Shown here: positions 42,387 to 51,039 of the stretch, in pieces | How positions within the stretch are numbered: the stretch's first letter is position 1 | Layout: each line of letters opens with the position of its first letter | NCBI GenBank assembly: GCA_963737625.1 | Contig: CAVTTK010000002.1 | Span: forward strand, 1,302,001 to 1,366,000 | Length of the DNA: 64,000 bases | Direction: 5' to 3' | Source of the DNA: Bog-756 sp963737625 | Lineage (GTDB): Bacteria > Actinomycetota > Acidimicrobiia > Acidimicrobiales > RAAP-2 | Position numbers and translations under genes: made by a program | Notes under the pieces: model-generated | The model's database searches: none | Told to the model about the DNA's origin: nothing | Seen by the model: the letters and a program-made list of their open reading frames with translations, nothing else

Positions 42387-42735
42387 GGAGTCCCTGGGCG
42401 CCCTCGAGGTAGACGTGGTGGATCTGGTGGCGGGGCCGGTCGGTGGCCACGTGGAGCATGACCCTGATGCAGCGGGGCACCGATCCGGCGATGGCCAGCT
42501 CCCGGGCGCAGATCAGCGGGACGGCACCCAGCCCCATGGAGCGGGCTGCCGTGGCCGGGAAGGTCGAGACGATGTCCTCGGTGGCCGTGAACAGGATCGA
42601 GATGATGTCATCCTCCTCCAGGCCGTTGCGGTCGAGGATCTGGCGGAGCAGGGCCACCACCCGTTCGGTGATGGCCTCGGGGGTGTCGGCGTCGACAGTG
42701 GTGGCGCCGCGGACGGCTCGGACGGACGGGGACAT
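42367..42735 (-). CDS. aroH: Chorismate mutase, AroH class
   Basis: A 122-residue trimeric AroH-type chorismate mutase, turning chorismate into prephenate for TyrA next door. Recognisable blocks are VRAVRGATTVDADTPEAI, DIISILFTATEDIVSTFPATAAR, VPLICARELAIAGSVPRCIRVMLH and HHVYLEGAQGLRDDL. The active-site Arg, Glu and Cys residues expected from the Bacillus enzyme are all seen (R7, E53 region, C76 region). It overlaps tyrA by 20 bases, so dosage of the two enzymes is tied. Confidence 0.95.
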   Translation of the reverse strand: MSPSVRAVRGATTVDADTPEAITERVVALLRQILDRNGLEEDDIISILFTATEDIVSTFPATAARSMGLGAVPLICARELAIAGSVPRCIRVMLHVATDRPRHQIHHVYLEGAQGLRDDLPD

Positions 42736-42747
42736 CAGCCAGGCATG

Positions 42748-43512
42748 TTACTCAGGCCCGTCGACCGGCCCAACCGTGCCGCCCGGTGTCGGCGAGGTCA
42801 CCGCCCGGTCCCCGGCCTCCACCGGCTCCGCCGCCGCGGCCAGGCTTCGCACCTCGTCAAAGGTCAGGGGCCGGTAGGACCCGGGGCCGAGCGAGGGATC
42901 GGCCACCGGACCGATCCGGGTCCGGACCAGGCGGACCACCGGGTGGCCTACGGCCTCGCACATCCGTCGGATCTGCCGGTTCCGGCCTTCGTGGATGACC
43001 ATGCGGAGCAGCGTGGGGGCCACCACGGCGACCCGGGCGGGTGCCGTGGGCCCGTCCTCGAGGTCCACGCCCTCCCGGAGGCGCCGCACCTCGGCCGGCG
43101 TGGGCTCGCCCTCCACCTGGACCAGGTACTCCTTGGCCACCCCGAACGAGGGGTGGGTCAGGCGGTGGGTCAGCTCGCCGTCGTTGGTCAGGATGAGGAG
43201 GCCCTCGGAGTCCATGTCCAGTCGGCCTACGGGGAAGACCCGGGCGTCGTCGGGCACCAGTGACACCACCGTGGGACGCCCATGGGTGTCCTCCACCGTG
43301 CTGACCACCCCGACCGGCTTGTTCACCAGGTAGTGCACCAACCCCGGCCCCACGGGCAACGGCACTCCGTCGAGCTCCACCCGGTCCACGCTCGGGTCCA
43401 CCCGTCGCCCGAGGATGGGCACCTCCCCGTTGACGGTCACCCGCCCGTCCACGATCAGATCCTCGCAGACCCGGCGGGAGCCCACGCCGATGCGGGCCAG
43501 CACCTTTTGCAG
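42748..43512 (-). CDS. rluB: Pseudouridine synthase RluB/RsuA family
   Basis: Modifies uridine in 23S rRNA. An N-terminal S4 domain (QKVLARIGVGSRRVCEDLIVDGRVTVNG) is followed by the catalytic domain with YLVNKPVGVVSTVEDTHGRPTV, the Asp-containing VGRLDMDSEGLLILTNDG, and IHEGRNRQIRRMCEAVGHPV. A tail of ~25 residues follows. The first ATG/GTG/TTG in frame is GTG 43503, which cuts the S4 domain and has no ribosome binding site at the right distance. CTG 43512 has GGAG five bases upstream and restores the family N-terminus (LQKVLAR), so CTG is proposed as start. Confidence 0.85.
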   Translation of the reverse strand: MQKVLARIGVGSRRVCEDLIVDGRVTVNGEVPILGRRVDPSVDRVELDGVPLPVGPGLVHYLVNKPVGVVSTVEDTHGRPTVVSLVPDDARVFPVGRLDMDSEGLLILTNDGELTHRLTHPSFGVAKEYLVQVEGEPTPAEVRRLREGVDLEDGPTAPARVAVVAPTLLRMVIHEGRNRQIRRMCEAVGHPVVRLVRTRIGPVADPSLGPGSYRPLTFDEVRSLAAAAEPVEAGDRAVTSPTPGGTVGPVDGPE

Positions 43513-43554
43513 TCGGTCTCCGGTGGCGAGGGGGGAGCGGGTGGGTCCGACCCC

Positions 43555-44127
43555 TCAGGCATCGCCGACCGGGCGCATCTGCTCCTCCAGGTCGGCCAGG
43601 GCTTCGGGACCGGGAAGGAGGTCCTCGACCGGGGGCAGCTGGTCCAACCGGTCGAGCCCGAGACGCTCCAAGAAGGCCTCGGTGGTGGCGTACAACACGG
43701 CCTGCCCGGGCCCGGGGGCCCGGCCCACGGCGGCGATGTAGCCGCGGTGTTCCAGCAGGCGGACCACACCGTCCACGTTGACGCCCCGCAGCGCGGCGAT
43801 CTGGGCCCGCGACACGGGTTGCTTGTAGGCCACGATGGCCATGGTCTCGAGTGCTGCGGCCGACAGCCGTGAGGAGACACCCACATTGGCGAACCGCTCC
43901 ACGTAGGAGGCCAGGTCGGGGTGGGTCTGGATGCGGAAGCCCCCGGCGATCCGGACGACGTCGAAGCCGCGTCCCTCGGTGCGACACGACTCCGCCAGCT
44001 CGTCACAGAGCGGATCGATCTGCTCGACGGGTAGCTCGAGCAGCTCGGCCAGCAGTCCGGCCGGGACCGGCTCCACGGCCACGATCAGGACGGCCTCGAT
44101 GGCCCGGGCCTCGGGTGAGAGGGGCAT
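43555..44127 (-). CDS. scpB: Segregation and condensation protein B
   Basis: Winged-helix subunit of the SMC-ScpAB condensin. The 190-residue protein has AIEAVLIVAVEPVPAGLLAELL (first winged helix), GFRIQTHPDLASYVERF, LSAAALETMAIVAYKQPVSRAQIAALRGVNVDGVVRLLEHRGYI (second winged helix with the family core), and APGPGQAVLYATTEAFLERLGL. It starts two bases after the scpA stop. The parA gene often found ahead of scpA in actinobacteria is not present in this cluster. Confidence 0.95.
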   Translation of the reverse strand: MPLSPEARAIEAVLIVAVEPVPAGLLAELLELPVEQIDPLCDELAESCRTEGRGFDVVRIAGGFRIQTHPDLASYVERFANVGVSSRLSAAALETMAIVAYKQPVSRAQIAALRGVNVDGVVRLLEHRGYIAAVGRAPGPGQAVLYATTEAFLERLGLDRLDQLPPVEDLLPGPEALADLEEQMRPVGDA

Positions 44128-44129
44128 CC

Positions 44130-44912
44130 TCAGCCCTCGTACTCGTCGTACAGGCCGGATCCCACCGGGACCGGCTCACGGTCGCCGCCCAACCACGCCA
44201 CCTCGAGGTCCCCGAAGGTGTGGCCCTGGTCGAGGGAGACCCGCCCCTGCTTGCACAGCTCCAAGAGGGCCAGGAAGCTCACGATGATCTCCATGCGGGA
44301 GGTCAGGTGACCGGTCAGGGCCCGGAAGGTGGAGGAGCCCAGGCGAGGCAGTCGACGGGAGAGGGCGGCCACGGTGTCGGCCACGGTGACCGTGTCCACC
44401 GTCACGTGGTAGAGGTCCACCACCGGTACCGGGCGCTCGGCCGTGGCCCGGAGGAAGGCCTCGGCCAACTGATCGGGGGTGACCCCTTCGAGGAGGTCGG
44501 GGGCGTTGACCACGAAGTCGAGGTCGAGACCGGCCGTGCGGGGCACCGACCGGGCCGCCTGCTCGAGGAGGAGGGCGAAGCCGTCGGCGGCGGCGGCGTA
44601 GGCCTGGCACTCCAGGAGGCGGGCCAGCAGCAGGTCCCGCTCCTCCCACCCGACCAGCTCCTCGTCGGTGTCGATGTCGTCGGGACCGGGCAGCAACCGC
44701 CGCGACTTGAGCTCGATGAGGGTGGAGGCCACCATGAGGAACTCCGAGAGGACCTGGAGGTCCACCGACTCCCAGGTGGCCACCTCGGCCACGAAGGCGT
44801 CGACCACCTCGGCCAGCGGGATGTCGTACAGCTCCACCTGGTGGCTGTTGACCAGCTGGAGCAGCAGGTCGACCGGCCCCTCGAAGACCGGGGTGGAGAC
44901 GGTGGCGGCCAC
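44130..44912 (-). CDS. scpA: Segregation and condensation protein A
   Basis: Kleisin subunit that bridges SMC heads. The 260-residue product opens with PVFEGPVDLLLQLVNSHQVELYDIPLAEVVDAFVAEV and continues VDLQVLSEFLMVASTLIELKSRRLLPG, the standard ScpA N-terminal half. The C-terminal winged helix has MEIIVSFLALLELCKQGRVSLDQGHTFGDLEVAW. It heads the operon scpA-scpB-rluB-aroH-tyrA-aroA-cmk-plsC and is divergent from trpS, sharing a ~130-base promoter interval. Confidence 0.95.
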   Translation of the reverse strand: MAATVSTPVFEGPVDLLLQLVNSHQVELYDIPLAEVVDAFVAEVATWESVDLQVLSEFLMVASTLIELKSRRLLPGPDDIDTDEELVGWEERDLLLARLLECQAYAAAADGFALLLEQAARSVPRTAGLDLDFVVNAPDLLEGVTPDQLAEAFLRATAERPVPVVDLYHVTVDTVTVADTVAALSRRLPRLGSSTFRALTGHLTSRMEIIVSFLALLELCKQGRVSLDQGHTFGDLEVAWLGGDREPVPVGSGLYDEYEG

Positions 44913-45040
44913 GGACCGACCCTACCGGCTGGAGCGGGTCGTATCGTGCATCTCACCGGGGTCCCGGGCCGGGTGGCCGGCCCGGCCTGACGCCCGGCAT
45001 CGTTCCAGGCTCTTCCCTGCTCGACCTACGATGACCCCCC

Positions 45041-46024
45041 ATGTCCCGAGTTCTGTCCGGCCTCCAGCCCAGCGGCGACCTCCATCTGGGGAATTACCTG
45101 GGTGCTGTGCGCAATTGGGTGGCCGACCAGGAGCGCAACGACTGCTTCTACTGCATCGTGGACCTGCACGCCCTCACCCTCGACATCAGTCCCGAGGACC
45201 TTCGCCACCGGACCGAGGAGACCGCCCTCGACCTGGTGGCCGCCGGCCTGGACCCCGAGCGGTGCACCTTGTTCATCCAGAGCCATGTGGCCGAACACAC
45301 CCAGCTGAGCTGGATCCTCGAGTGCACGGCCACCATGGGCGAACTGGGCCGGATGACCCAGTTCAAAGAGAAGAGTGCCGGCAAGGATTCGGTGCGGGTG
45401 GGCCTCTTCAGCTATCCGGTGCTGCAGGCGGCCGACATCCTGCTCTACGACGCCGAACGGGTGCCGGTGGGCGATGACCAGCGTCAGCATCTCGAGCTGA
45501 CCCGTGAGCTGGCCATCCGCTTCAACCACCGCTACGGGGACACCTTCGTGGTGCCGCAGGCGGCCATCCCACCCGCCGGGGCCCGGGTCATGGACCTCCA
45601 GCACCCGGAGAACAAGATGTCGAAGTCGGTCAACTCCCCCCTCGGGACCGTGCTCATGCTGGACGGGCCCGATGAGATCCGCCGCAAGATCAAACGAGCG
45701 GTGACCGACACCGACGGCGAGGTCCGCTACGACCCGGCGGCCAAGCCCGGCCTGTCCAATCTCCTCGAACTGCTGGCCGTGGCCACCGGGAGCACGCCGA
45801 AGGAGGTCGCCGGCTCCTACGAGCGCTACGGCGACCTGAAGGTCGATGTGGCCGAGGCCCTGGTGGAGCTGCTCCGACCGGTCCGGGATCGCCGGGAGGC
45901 CCTGGCCGCCGACCCCGGGGCCGTGACCTCGCTGCTGGCCATGGGGGCCGACAAGGCCAGGGAGGTGGCATCGGCCACCTATCGGCGGGCCGCGTCGGCC
46001 ATCGGGCTGCTCAGCCCGAGGTGA
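45041..46024 (+). CDS. trpS: Tryptophanyl-tRNA synthetase
   Basis: Class I aminoacyl-tRNA synthetase charging tRNA-Trp, 327 residues. The HIGH-type motif reads HLGN at 15-18 (GDLHLGNYLGAV) and the KMSKS loop is K192-S196. DLHALTLDIS, GLFSYPVLQAADILLYDAE and VPVGDDQRQHLELTRELA are further family blocks. The start ATG follows a leader without a visible attenuator or T-box. Its last 14 bases overlap the end of the convergent YfhO gene on the other strand, so transcription of the two may interfere. Confidence 0.96.
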   Translation: MSRVLSGLQPSGDLHLGNYLGAVRNWVADQERNDCFYCIVDLHALTLDISPEDLRHRTEETALDLVAAGLDPERCTLFIQSHVAEHTQLSWILECTATMGELGRMTQFKEKSAGKDSVRVGLFSYPVLQAADILLYDAERVPVGDDQRQHLELTRELAIRFNHRYGDTFVVPQAAIPPAGARVMDLQHPENKMSKSVNSPLGTVLMLDGPDEIRRKIKRAVTDTDGEVRYDPAAKPGLSNLLELLAVATGSTPKEVAGSYERYGDLKVDVAEALVELLRPVRDRREALAADPGAVTSLLAMGADKAREVASATYRRAASAIGLLSPR

Positions 46025-48812
46025 GGGCCGATCGTCGCCGGCGCCGGCGCCCGACCAGCTCCAGGACCACCCACCCGAACAGGCTCAGGAAGGCCACGCC
46101 CGAGACGATGAGGCCGGCCAGCGCGGCCGCCGGCCGGTAGCGGAAGGTCACCCGGAACGCCCCCGGCCCGGGTAGGGAAACCTGCTGGATCACGCCGTTG
46201 CGCTGGACAGGGAGGGATCGGGACGGCCCGGCCGCCCCGGCGCCCACCATCCGGACCGAGGCCAGCCAGCCCGTCGTCCACGAGACGCTGCGCTCGAGCA
46301 CGACGGGCCCGTGGGTCCGGACGGTGATGGTCTGGGTGCCGTCCTGCCCCGGGGCGGCGGCCTCGACTGAGGTGCCGACCGGGGGTGGGCCACCGCCGGG
46401 GGCCCGGGCCCGGGCCCAGCCCCGGGCAGCGTCGCTGTGGAACACGCCGAAGGTGCTCAACGTGCCCGTGAAGGTCCAGTGCGGCGGGAACACCCCGTAC
46501 TGCAGCGGACCGTCGAGGGACACCGACCCGGACTCGGCGGTCACCGCGGTGGGTATGCCCACGGTGACCGGACCGGCGGTGGGGCGAACCACCAGCCCGC
46601 CGGAGACCACGGGTTGGGGCAGGGACACGGCAAGCGCCCGCTCCGGGCCATCCCGGGTCACGGTGACGTCGCTCGCCGGCAGCCACCGGACCCCACCTGC
46701 GGTGGTGACCAAGCCCACCTGCACCCGGGCGGCCCCGCCTCGCTCGACGGGCACGGCCCACCGGCTCAAGGTGAGCGCGCCTCCGAAGTACCAGGTCCGG
46801 GCGGTCCCGCTCCGGAGCGCGAACGACGACGGTGCACCGAAGGAGGTCGCCGTCTGGCCGGCCGGGTTGGAGGGGAACAGGACCCGCTGGCCCGGGGGGG
46901 CGGTGGCGGACCCGGGGCCCGCCCCGCCCGCGGCCGACGACGTGGGCAGCGGGGTCACGAAGTAGCCGGGCAGTGAGAGCAGGGTGGTCACGTTGAGGCC
47001 GTCCCACACCGTGCCGGCCAGGGTCCTAGCGTCGAGGGTCTCCTGGAGGTGGGCCCCGGTGGCGTCGTCGTAGGCGCCGTCGGTCAGGGCGGTGTAGCCC
47101 TGGGCGCTCGGAAGCCGCCGGTAGATGTTGAGGTCGGTCTGGCCCAGGGCGAAGAGCTGGGGGGTGTCGAACCGGTCGGGGTCGAAGATGATGAAGCGCC
47201 CGTCCCCCACCTCGGCGGCGAAACGGGCGGCCACCGGGGTGCGGGCCTGGGCTGCCGCCTCGCTGATCGGCGGGTTGACGACGAACAGGTTGAACAGGGT
47301 CAGGTCGGCCAGGAGCACGGCGGCCAGTTGTCGGCGGAGCCGGCGGGCGGAGAACCGTCCGGAGGCCAGCACGGTCCAGGTGGCGACGCCGGCGATCACT
47401 GTGCCCGCCGTGACCAGGCCGGCCAGCTGCAGGCGGGGCGCGGTGCGCAGTACGTGCTCGGTCTCGAGCAGTCGTTCGAAGAACGGGCCCACCGTCCACA
47501 ACAGCAGGGCCACCACCACCATGACGGCGAAGGGGACGGCGGTGACCACGACCTCGGCGTGCCGCCCGGCCTGCCACCGCTCCCGGACTGATCTCGGCTC
47601 CGGCGTGGGGGCCGTCGGCTCGGCCCGTTCGGCCAGCAGGACGTGGGCCCACCAGGCCAGCAACACGGCTAGGGCCGTGTCGACGAGGAGCAGGTTGCGG
47701 TTGAGCAGCCGTTCGCTGCGCACCCCGGGGATCAGGTACATGAGCCGGGCGAACGGGGTCTGGTTGCCCAGGGACGAGAGGAGGCCGACCACCAGAATGA
47801 CGTACCAGACCCGCCACTGGCCGACCTCGGGCCGGGAGCGCCACCGCTTCAGCACGAGGGAAAAGGCGGCGATCAGGGCCAGGATGCCGACGTAGCTGGT
47901 GACCTCGGGGAAGTTGTAGGTCCCGGCGTAGGTCGTCGGCCCACCCTGGTTGGTGCCCAGGACGAAGGGCGAGGCCACGAGGGTCAGGAGGCGGTTGTTG
48001 AGAGACCCGCTGGTGAAGAAGGTGTAGGTGGCCGTGGCCCGCTGGGACTGGGAGAGGAAGAGCAGGCCGGGGAGCCACTGGGCCGCACCGAGGGCCACTC
48101 CGCCGGCCAGGCCCAGGGCCACCGCCCCCACCGAGCCGGCCAGGGCCCGTCCCGAGCCCCGTCGCAGGAGGCCGGTCGAGATCATCCGCCACACCCAGTA
48201 GATGAGGACCAGCACCCCGCTGTCGATGATGGCCTCCGCCGCTCCGGCCAGCAGGGTCAGCCCGAGGGCCACGGCGAGCAGGAGCACCCACCACCGGGTG
48301 GGGCCTCGGGTGGCGGACCGCTCCCCCGCGGCCCCTGGGGCATGCCGCTCGGTCAGACCGTGCACCGCCACCAGGATCCACGGCAGCCACCCCGCCCCCT
48401 CGATCAGGTCGATGTGGACGATCTGGGCGCTCATGTACCCGGCGAAGGCGAAGGTGATGGCCCCGAAGGTGGCGGCGGTGGACGAGATGGCCTGGCGTCG
48501 CAGGAAGACGTACATTCCGGCCAGGGCCACGTCGTAGGCCACCGCCAGGGTCAGAGTCCAGGCGGTGAAGACGGGTAGGAGGGCGGTGAGCCAGGTGAGG
48601 GGATACGCAGCCCCGGCGTTGAACCCGCCCAGGAGAGGCGTACCGCTGAACAGGTAGGGATTCCACAGCGGCAGCACCCCGTGGATGAGATCCTTCCCCA
48701 CCAGGACCCGCATGGGGAGGTTCTGGATGAAGTTGTCACCGGAGAGGAAGGTCATCCCGAACAGCTGGGGAATTCCGAACACGGCGAACGGGAGCACCAG
48801 GGCGAGGGCCAT
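46011..48812 (-). CDS. YfhO family membrane protein
   Basis: A 933-residue polytopic membrane protein of the YfhO family. About 12 helices in the first ~550 residues carry FLSGDNFIQNLPMRVLVG and LLPLWNPYLFSGTPLLGGFNAGAAYPLTW, the conserved GT-C-like extracytoplasmic loop with Asp. A large Ser/Gly/Pro-rich beta domain follows outside the membrane, with a final helix near the C-terminus (GLIVSGVAFLSLFGWVVLEL) and a basic tail. In Bacillus, YfhO helps glycosylate lipoteichoic acid. The start ATG 48812 may miss a short N-terminus: a Trp/Arg-rich stretch lies in frame just upstream without a start codon. Confidence 0.85.
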   Translation of the reverse strand: MALALVLPFAVFGIPQLFGMTFLSGDNFIQNLPMRVLVGKDLIHGVLPLWNPYLFSGTPLLGGFNAGAAYPLTWLTALLPVFTAWTLTLAVAYDVALAGMYVFLRRQAISSTAATFGAITFAFAGYMSAQIVHIDLIEGAGWLPWILVAVHGLTERHAPGAAGERSATRGPTRWWVLLLAVALGLTLLAGAAEAIIDSGVLVLIYWVWRMISTGLLRRGSGRALAGSVGAVALGLAGGVALGAAQWLPGLLFLSQSQRATATYTFFTSGSLNNRLLTLVASPFVLGTNQGGPTTYAGTYNFPEVTSYVGILALIAAFSLVLKRWRSRPEVGQWRVWYVILVVGLLSSLGNQTPFARLMYLIPGVRSERLLNRNLLLVDTALAVLLAWWAHVLLAERAEPTAPTPEPRSVRERWQAGRHAEVVVTAVPFAVMVVVALLLWTVGPFFERLLETEHVLRTAPRLQLAGLVTAGTVIAGVATWTVLASGRFSARRLRRQLAAVLLADLTLFNLFVVNPPISEAAAQARTPVAARFAAEVGDGRFIIFDPDRFDTPQLFALGQTDLNIYRRLPSAQGYTALTDGAYDDATGAHLQETLDARTLAGTVWDGLNVTTLLSLPGYFVTPLPTSSAAGGAGPGSATAPPGQRVLFPSNPAGQTATSFGAPSSFALRSGTARTWYFGGALTLSRWAVPVERGGAARVQVGLVTTAGGVRWLPASDVTVTRDGPERALAVSLPQPVVSGGLVVRPTAGPVTVGIPTAVTAESGSVSLDGPLQYGVFPPHWTFTGTLSTFGVFHSDAARGWARARAPGGGPPPVGTSVEAAAPGQDGTQTITVRTHGPVVLERSVSWTTGWLASVRMVGAGAAGPSRSLPVQRNGVIQQVSLPGPGAFRVTFRYRPAAALAGLIVSGVAFLSLFGWVVLELVGRRRRRRSALTSG

Positions 48813-48965
48813 GCCCGGGTGGGTCCGGATCCAGGGGGCGACGCGGCGGCATGGCCGGTGGGCGCCGGCGCGCCGGGGCCCGCGTCCAGGGCGGTTGGGA
48901 CAGGACTCATGGGGTGGCCGGCGTCGGGGTCCCCCCGAGGCGGGGGCCGGCGTGAGGACCGTTGG

Positions 48966-49745
48966 TCACGCCAGTCGGGCCGCCCACCAGCTGATGATGT
49001 GGTTGATGAACTCCGACCACTGGTTGTGGAAGAACAGGATGAGGATCAGAGGCAAGAACATGAGGAAGGGCTGGAGGTTGTAGTACTGGGGCAGCATGCG
49101 GGCGGGCAAGAACCGCTCCAGCACGGCGGCACCGTCTAGGGGCGGGCACGGGATGCAGTTGAACACGCCCAGCACGATGTTGGCGATGCCGGCCAGAAAG
49201 AGGATCTGGCTGAACAGACCGGGCGGGTAGTAGCCGGCGGCCACCGAGGCCCGGGCCAGGGGCGAGGCCGTGGCCACGAACGCCACCCCGAGCAGGGCGG
49301 CCAGGGCGAAGTTGGTGATCGGGCCGACGAGGGACACCACCACCGTGTGGTTGCGCGGGCTCCGGAGGCGGTTGGTGCTGACGGGCACAGGCTTGGCCCA
49401 ACCGTAGGCTCCCACCCCCGACAGCGAGAGGACCGCTGGCACCAGCAGCGTCCCCACCGGGTCCACATGCTTGATCGGGTTGAGGGTCAGCCGGCCGGCC
49501 CGCTTTGCCGTGTCGTCGCCGAAGGCCAGGGCGACCACGCCGTGGGACAGCTCGTGGAGGATGATCGAAGGGATCAGTACGCAGAAGTAGATGATGTTGG
49601 CGCTGGATATCTTGTGCGTGCGCAGGAGGATGGCGATGAGGGCCACTCCCACGATGACGATGATCAGGGTCCGCTGGTCGGGCTGGAACCGACGCCGAGG
49701 GCGACCGCTGCCACCGGACCCTCCCCCGTAGCCTCCGTAGGCCAT
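48966..49745 (-). CDS. Site-2 protease (M50) family membrane metallopeptidase
   Basis: A 259-residue membrane protein with about six helices. The zinc site is HELSHG in PSIILHELSHGVVALAFGDDTAKRAGRL, and the third ligand region is NCIPCPPLDGAAVLERFLP, the N-x2-P-x-P-x2-D-G variant of the S2P motif. GRLTLNPIKHVDPVGTLLVP is typical of the minimal FtsH-independent subgroup without a PDZ domain. The N-terminus is Gly/Tyr/Arg-rich and likely disordered (residues 1-24). Start ATG 49745 chosen; frames upstream are shadows of xerD. Substrate unknown, perhaps a membrane-bound regulator. Confidence 0.92.
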   Translation of the reverse strand: MAYGGYGGGSGGSGRPRRRFQPDQRTLIIVIVGVALIAILLRTHKISSANIIYFCVLIPSIILHELSHGVVALAFGDDTAKRAGRLTLNPIKHVDPVGTLLVPAVLSLSGVGAYGWAKPVPVSTNRLRSPRNHTVVVSLVGPITNFALAALLGVAFVATASPLARASVAAGYYPPGLFSQILFLAGIANIVLGVFNCIPCPPLDGAAVLERFLPARMLPQYYNLQPFLMFLPLILILFFHNQWSEFINHIISWWAARLA

Positions 49746-49758
49746 GAGCCTGGCCCGA

Positions 49759-50097
49759 TCAGGGCCGGTTGGCGTGGTTGATGCAGAACCGCGTGGCCGG
49801 CATGGCCTCCAGGCGGGCCGGTGCGATGGCCACCCCACACACCTCGCACGTTCCGTACGTGCCGTCTTCGAGGCGGCCGAGGGCCCGCGCCACCTCGTCC
49901 AGCGTCTCCTGCAGCTGACCGGCCAGGGCATCGGCTTCGCCCCGCTCGGCCGTCACCTGACTGGTGTCGGCGAAGTTGGGGTCGTAGTCGAGCCCACCGC
50001 CCTCGCCGTGTCCGAGTTCGGACAGCTCGGACTGCAGCTGGCGCCGCTCGTCCTCGAGGAGTTGGCGGTAGTCGATGGTGGGGGCGTCGCTCGGCAC
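49759..50097 (-). CDS. TraR/DksA family zinc-finger protein
   Basis: A 112-residue protein with a helical N-terminal hairpin (YRQLLEDERRQLQSELSELGHGE and DALAGQLQETLDEVARALGRLEDGTYGTCEVCG) and a C4-type or C3H finger. The metal residues are C-x2-C in GTCEVCG and C-x2-H in RFCINHA. DksA-like proteins enter the secondary channel of RNA polymerase with ppGpp; the coiled-coil tip here has few acidic residues, so transcription activity is uncertain. It lies nine bases after xerD and ahead of the M50 gene, same strand. Confidence 0.9.
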   Translation of the reverse strand: MPSDAPTIDYRQLLEDERRQLQSELSELGHGEGGGLDYDPNFADTSQVTAERGEADALAGQLQETLDEVARALGRLEDGTYGTCEVCGVAIAPARLEAMPATRFCINHANRP

Positions 50098-50106
50098 GGG
50101 AAGATC

Positions 50107-51039
50107 CTACTTGAGCTGGGGCGCAGTGGCCCGCGGGTGGGCCTGCTGGTAGGAGGCCCGCAGGTGGTCCTGGCTGAGCCGGGTGTAGATCTGGGTGGTG
50201 GCGATGGACACGTGGCCCAGGAGTTCCTGCACCACACGGATGTCGGCGCCGTGGGCCAGCATGTGGCTGGCGCACGAGTGACGGAGGACGTGGGGGCTGA
50301 CCACGTCGCCCAAGCCGACCCGCTCCGCCCGGTGCTGGACCACGGCCCACGCCCCCTGGCGGGACAGGCGACTGCCCCGCAGGTTGAGGAAGACGGCCTC
50401 GGCATCGCCGCGCCGCGGCCACCGGTCCGGGGCCATGCGGGGCCGCCCGCCCGGGGCCAGCCACCGGTCGAGGGCCATCCGCGCCGGTCCGCCCAGCGGG
50501 ACGAGTCGCTCCTTGGCCCCCTTGCCGAACACCCGCAGGAGGCCGTCGTCTCCCTGGAGATCCATGAGGGAGAGGCCGACGACCTCGGAGATGCGGGCCC
50601 CGGTGCCGTAGAGCACCTCCAGGAGGGCCCGGTCCCGGTAGTCGGCCGGCTCGGTCCCGCTGACCGAGTCCAACAGGTTGAGGACCTGGTCCTCGTCGAG
50701 GGCCTTGGGCAGCCGTCGGGGGATGCGGGGCGAGCGCAGGTCGGTACTGGGATCGGCAGCGATCTCCCCCTCGCTGACGAGAAACCGGAACAGCCCGCGC
50801 AAGGCCGACGTGGAGCGGGCCATGGACGCCGGCGTGCGTCCCTCGTCGCGGAGCTGGGCCAGATGGCGCTCGATGGCGCCGGTGTCGGCGGCGACCGGGT
50901 CGATCCCGGCCAGGGCCGCCCACCGCTCCCAGCTGGCGATGTCCCGTCGGTAGGCGGCCAGCGTGTTCCGTGATCGGCCCTTCTCCACGGCCAACCACGA
51001 CAGGTACTCCTCGGCCGGGGTGGAGAGCGCCTGACTCAT
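50107..51039 (-). CDS. xerD: Tyrosine recombinase XerD
   Basis: Resolves chromosome dimers at dif. The 310-residue product has a SAM-like N-terminal domain (EEYLSWLAVEKGRSRNTLAAYRRDI) and the catalytic set R149 (GTGARISEV), K173 region (GKGAKERLVPLG), H250 and R253 (VSPHVLRHSCASH), H276 (ELLGHVSIATTQIYT), and nucleophile Y285. A loop between the second and third motifs holds a near-duplicated segment, RMALDRW and RMAPDRW twelve residues apart, making it longer than usual. Start ATG 51039 overlaps the NUDIX stop by four bases. Confidence 0.93.
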   Translation of the reverse strand: MSQALSTPAEEYLSWLAVEKGRSRNTLAAYRRDIASWERWAALAGIDPVAADTGAIERHLAQLRDEGRTPASMARSTSALRGLFRFLVSEGEIAADPSTDLRSPRIPRRLPKALDEDQVLNLLDSVSGTEPADYRDRALLEVLYGTGARISEVVGLSLMDLQGDDGLLRVFGKGAKERLVPLGGPARMALDRWLAPGGRPRMAPDRWPRRGDAEAVFLNLRGSRLSRQGAWAVVQHRAERVGLGDVVSPHVLRHSCASHMLAHGADIRVVQELLGHVSIATTQIYTRLSQDHLRASYQQAHPRATAPQLK

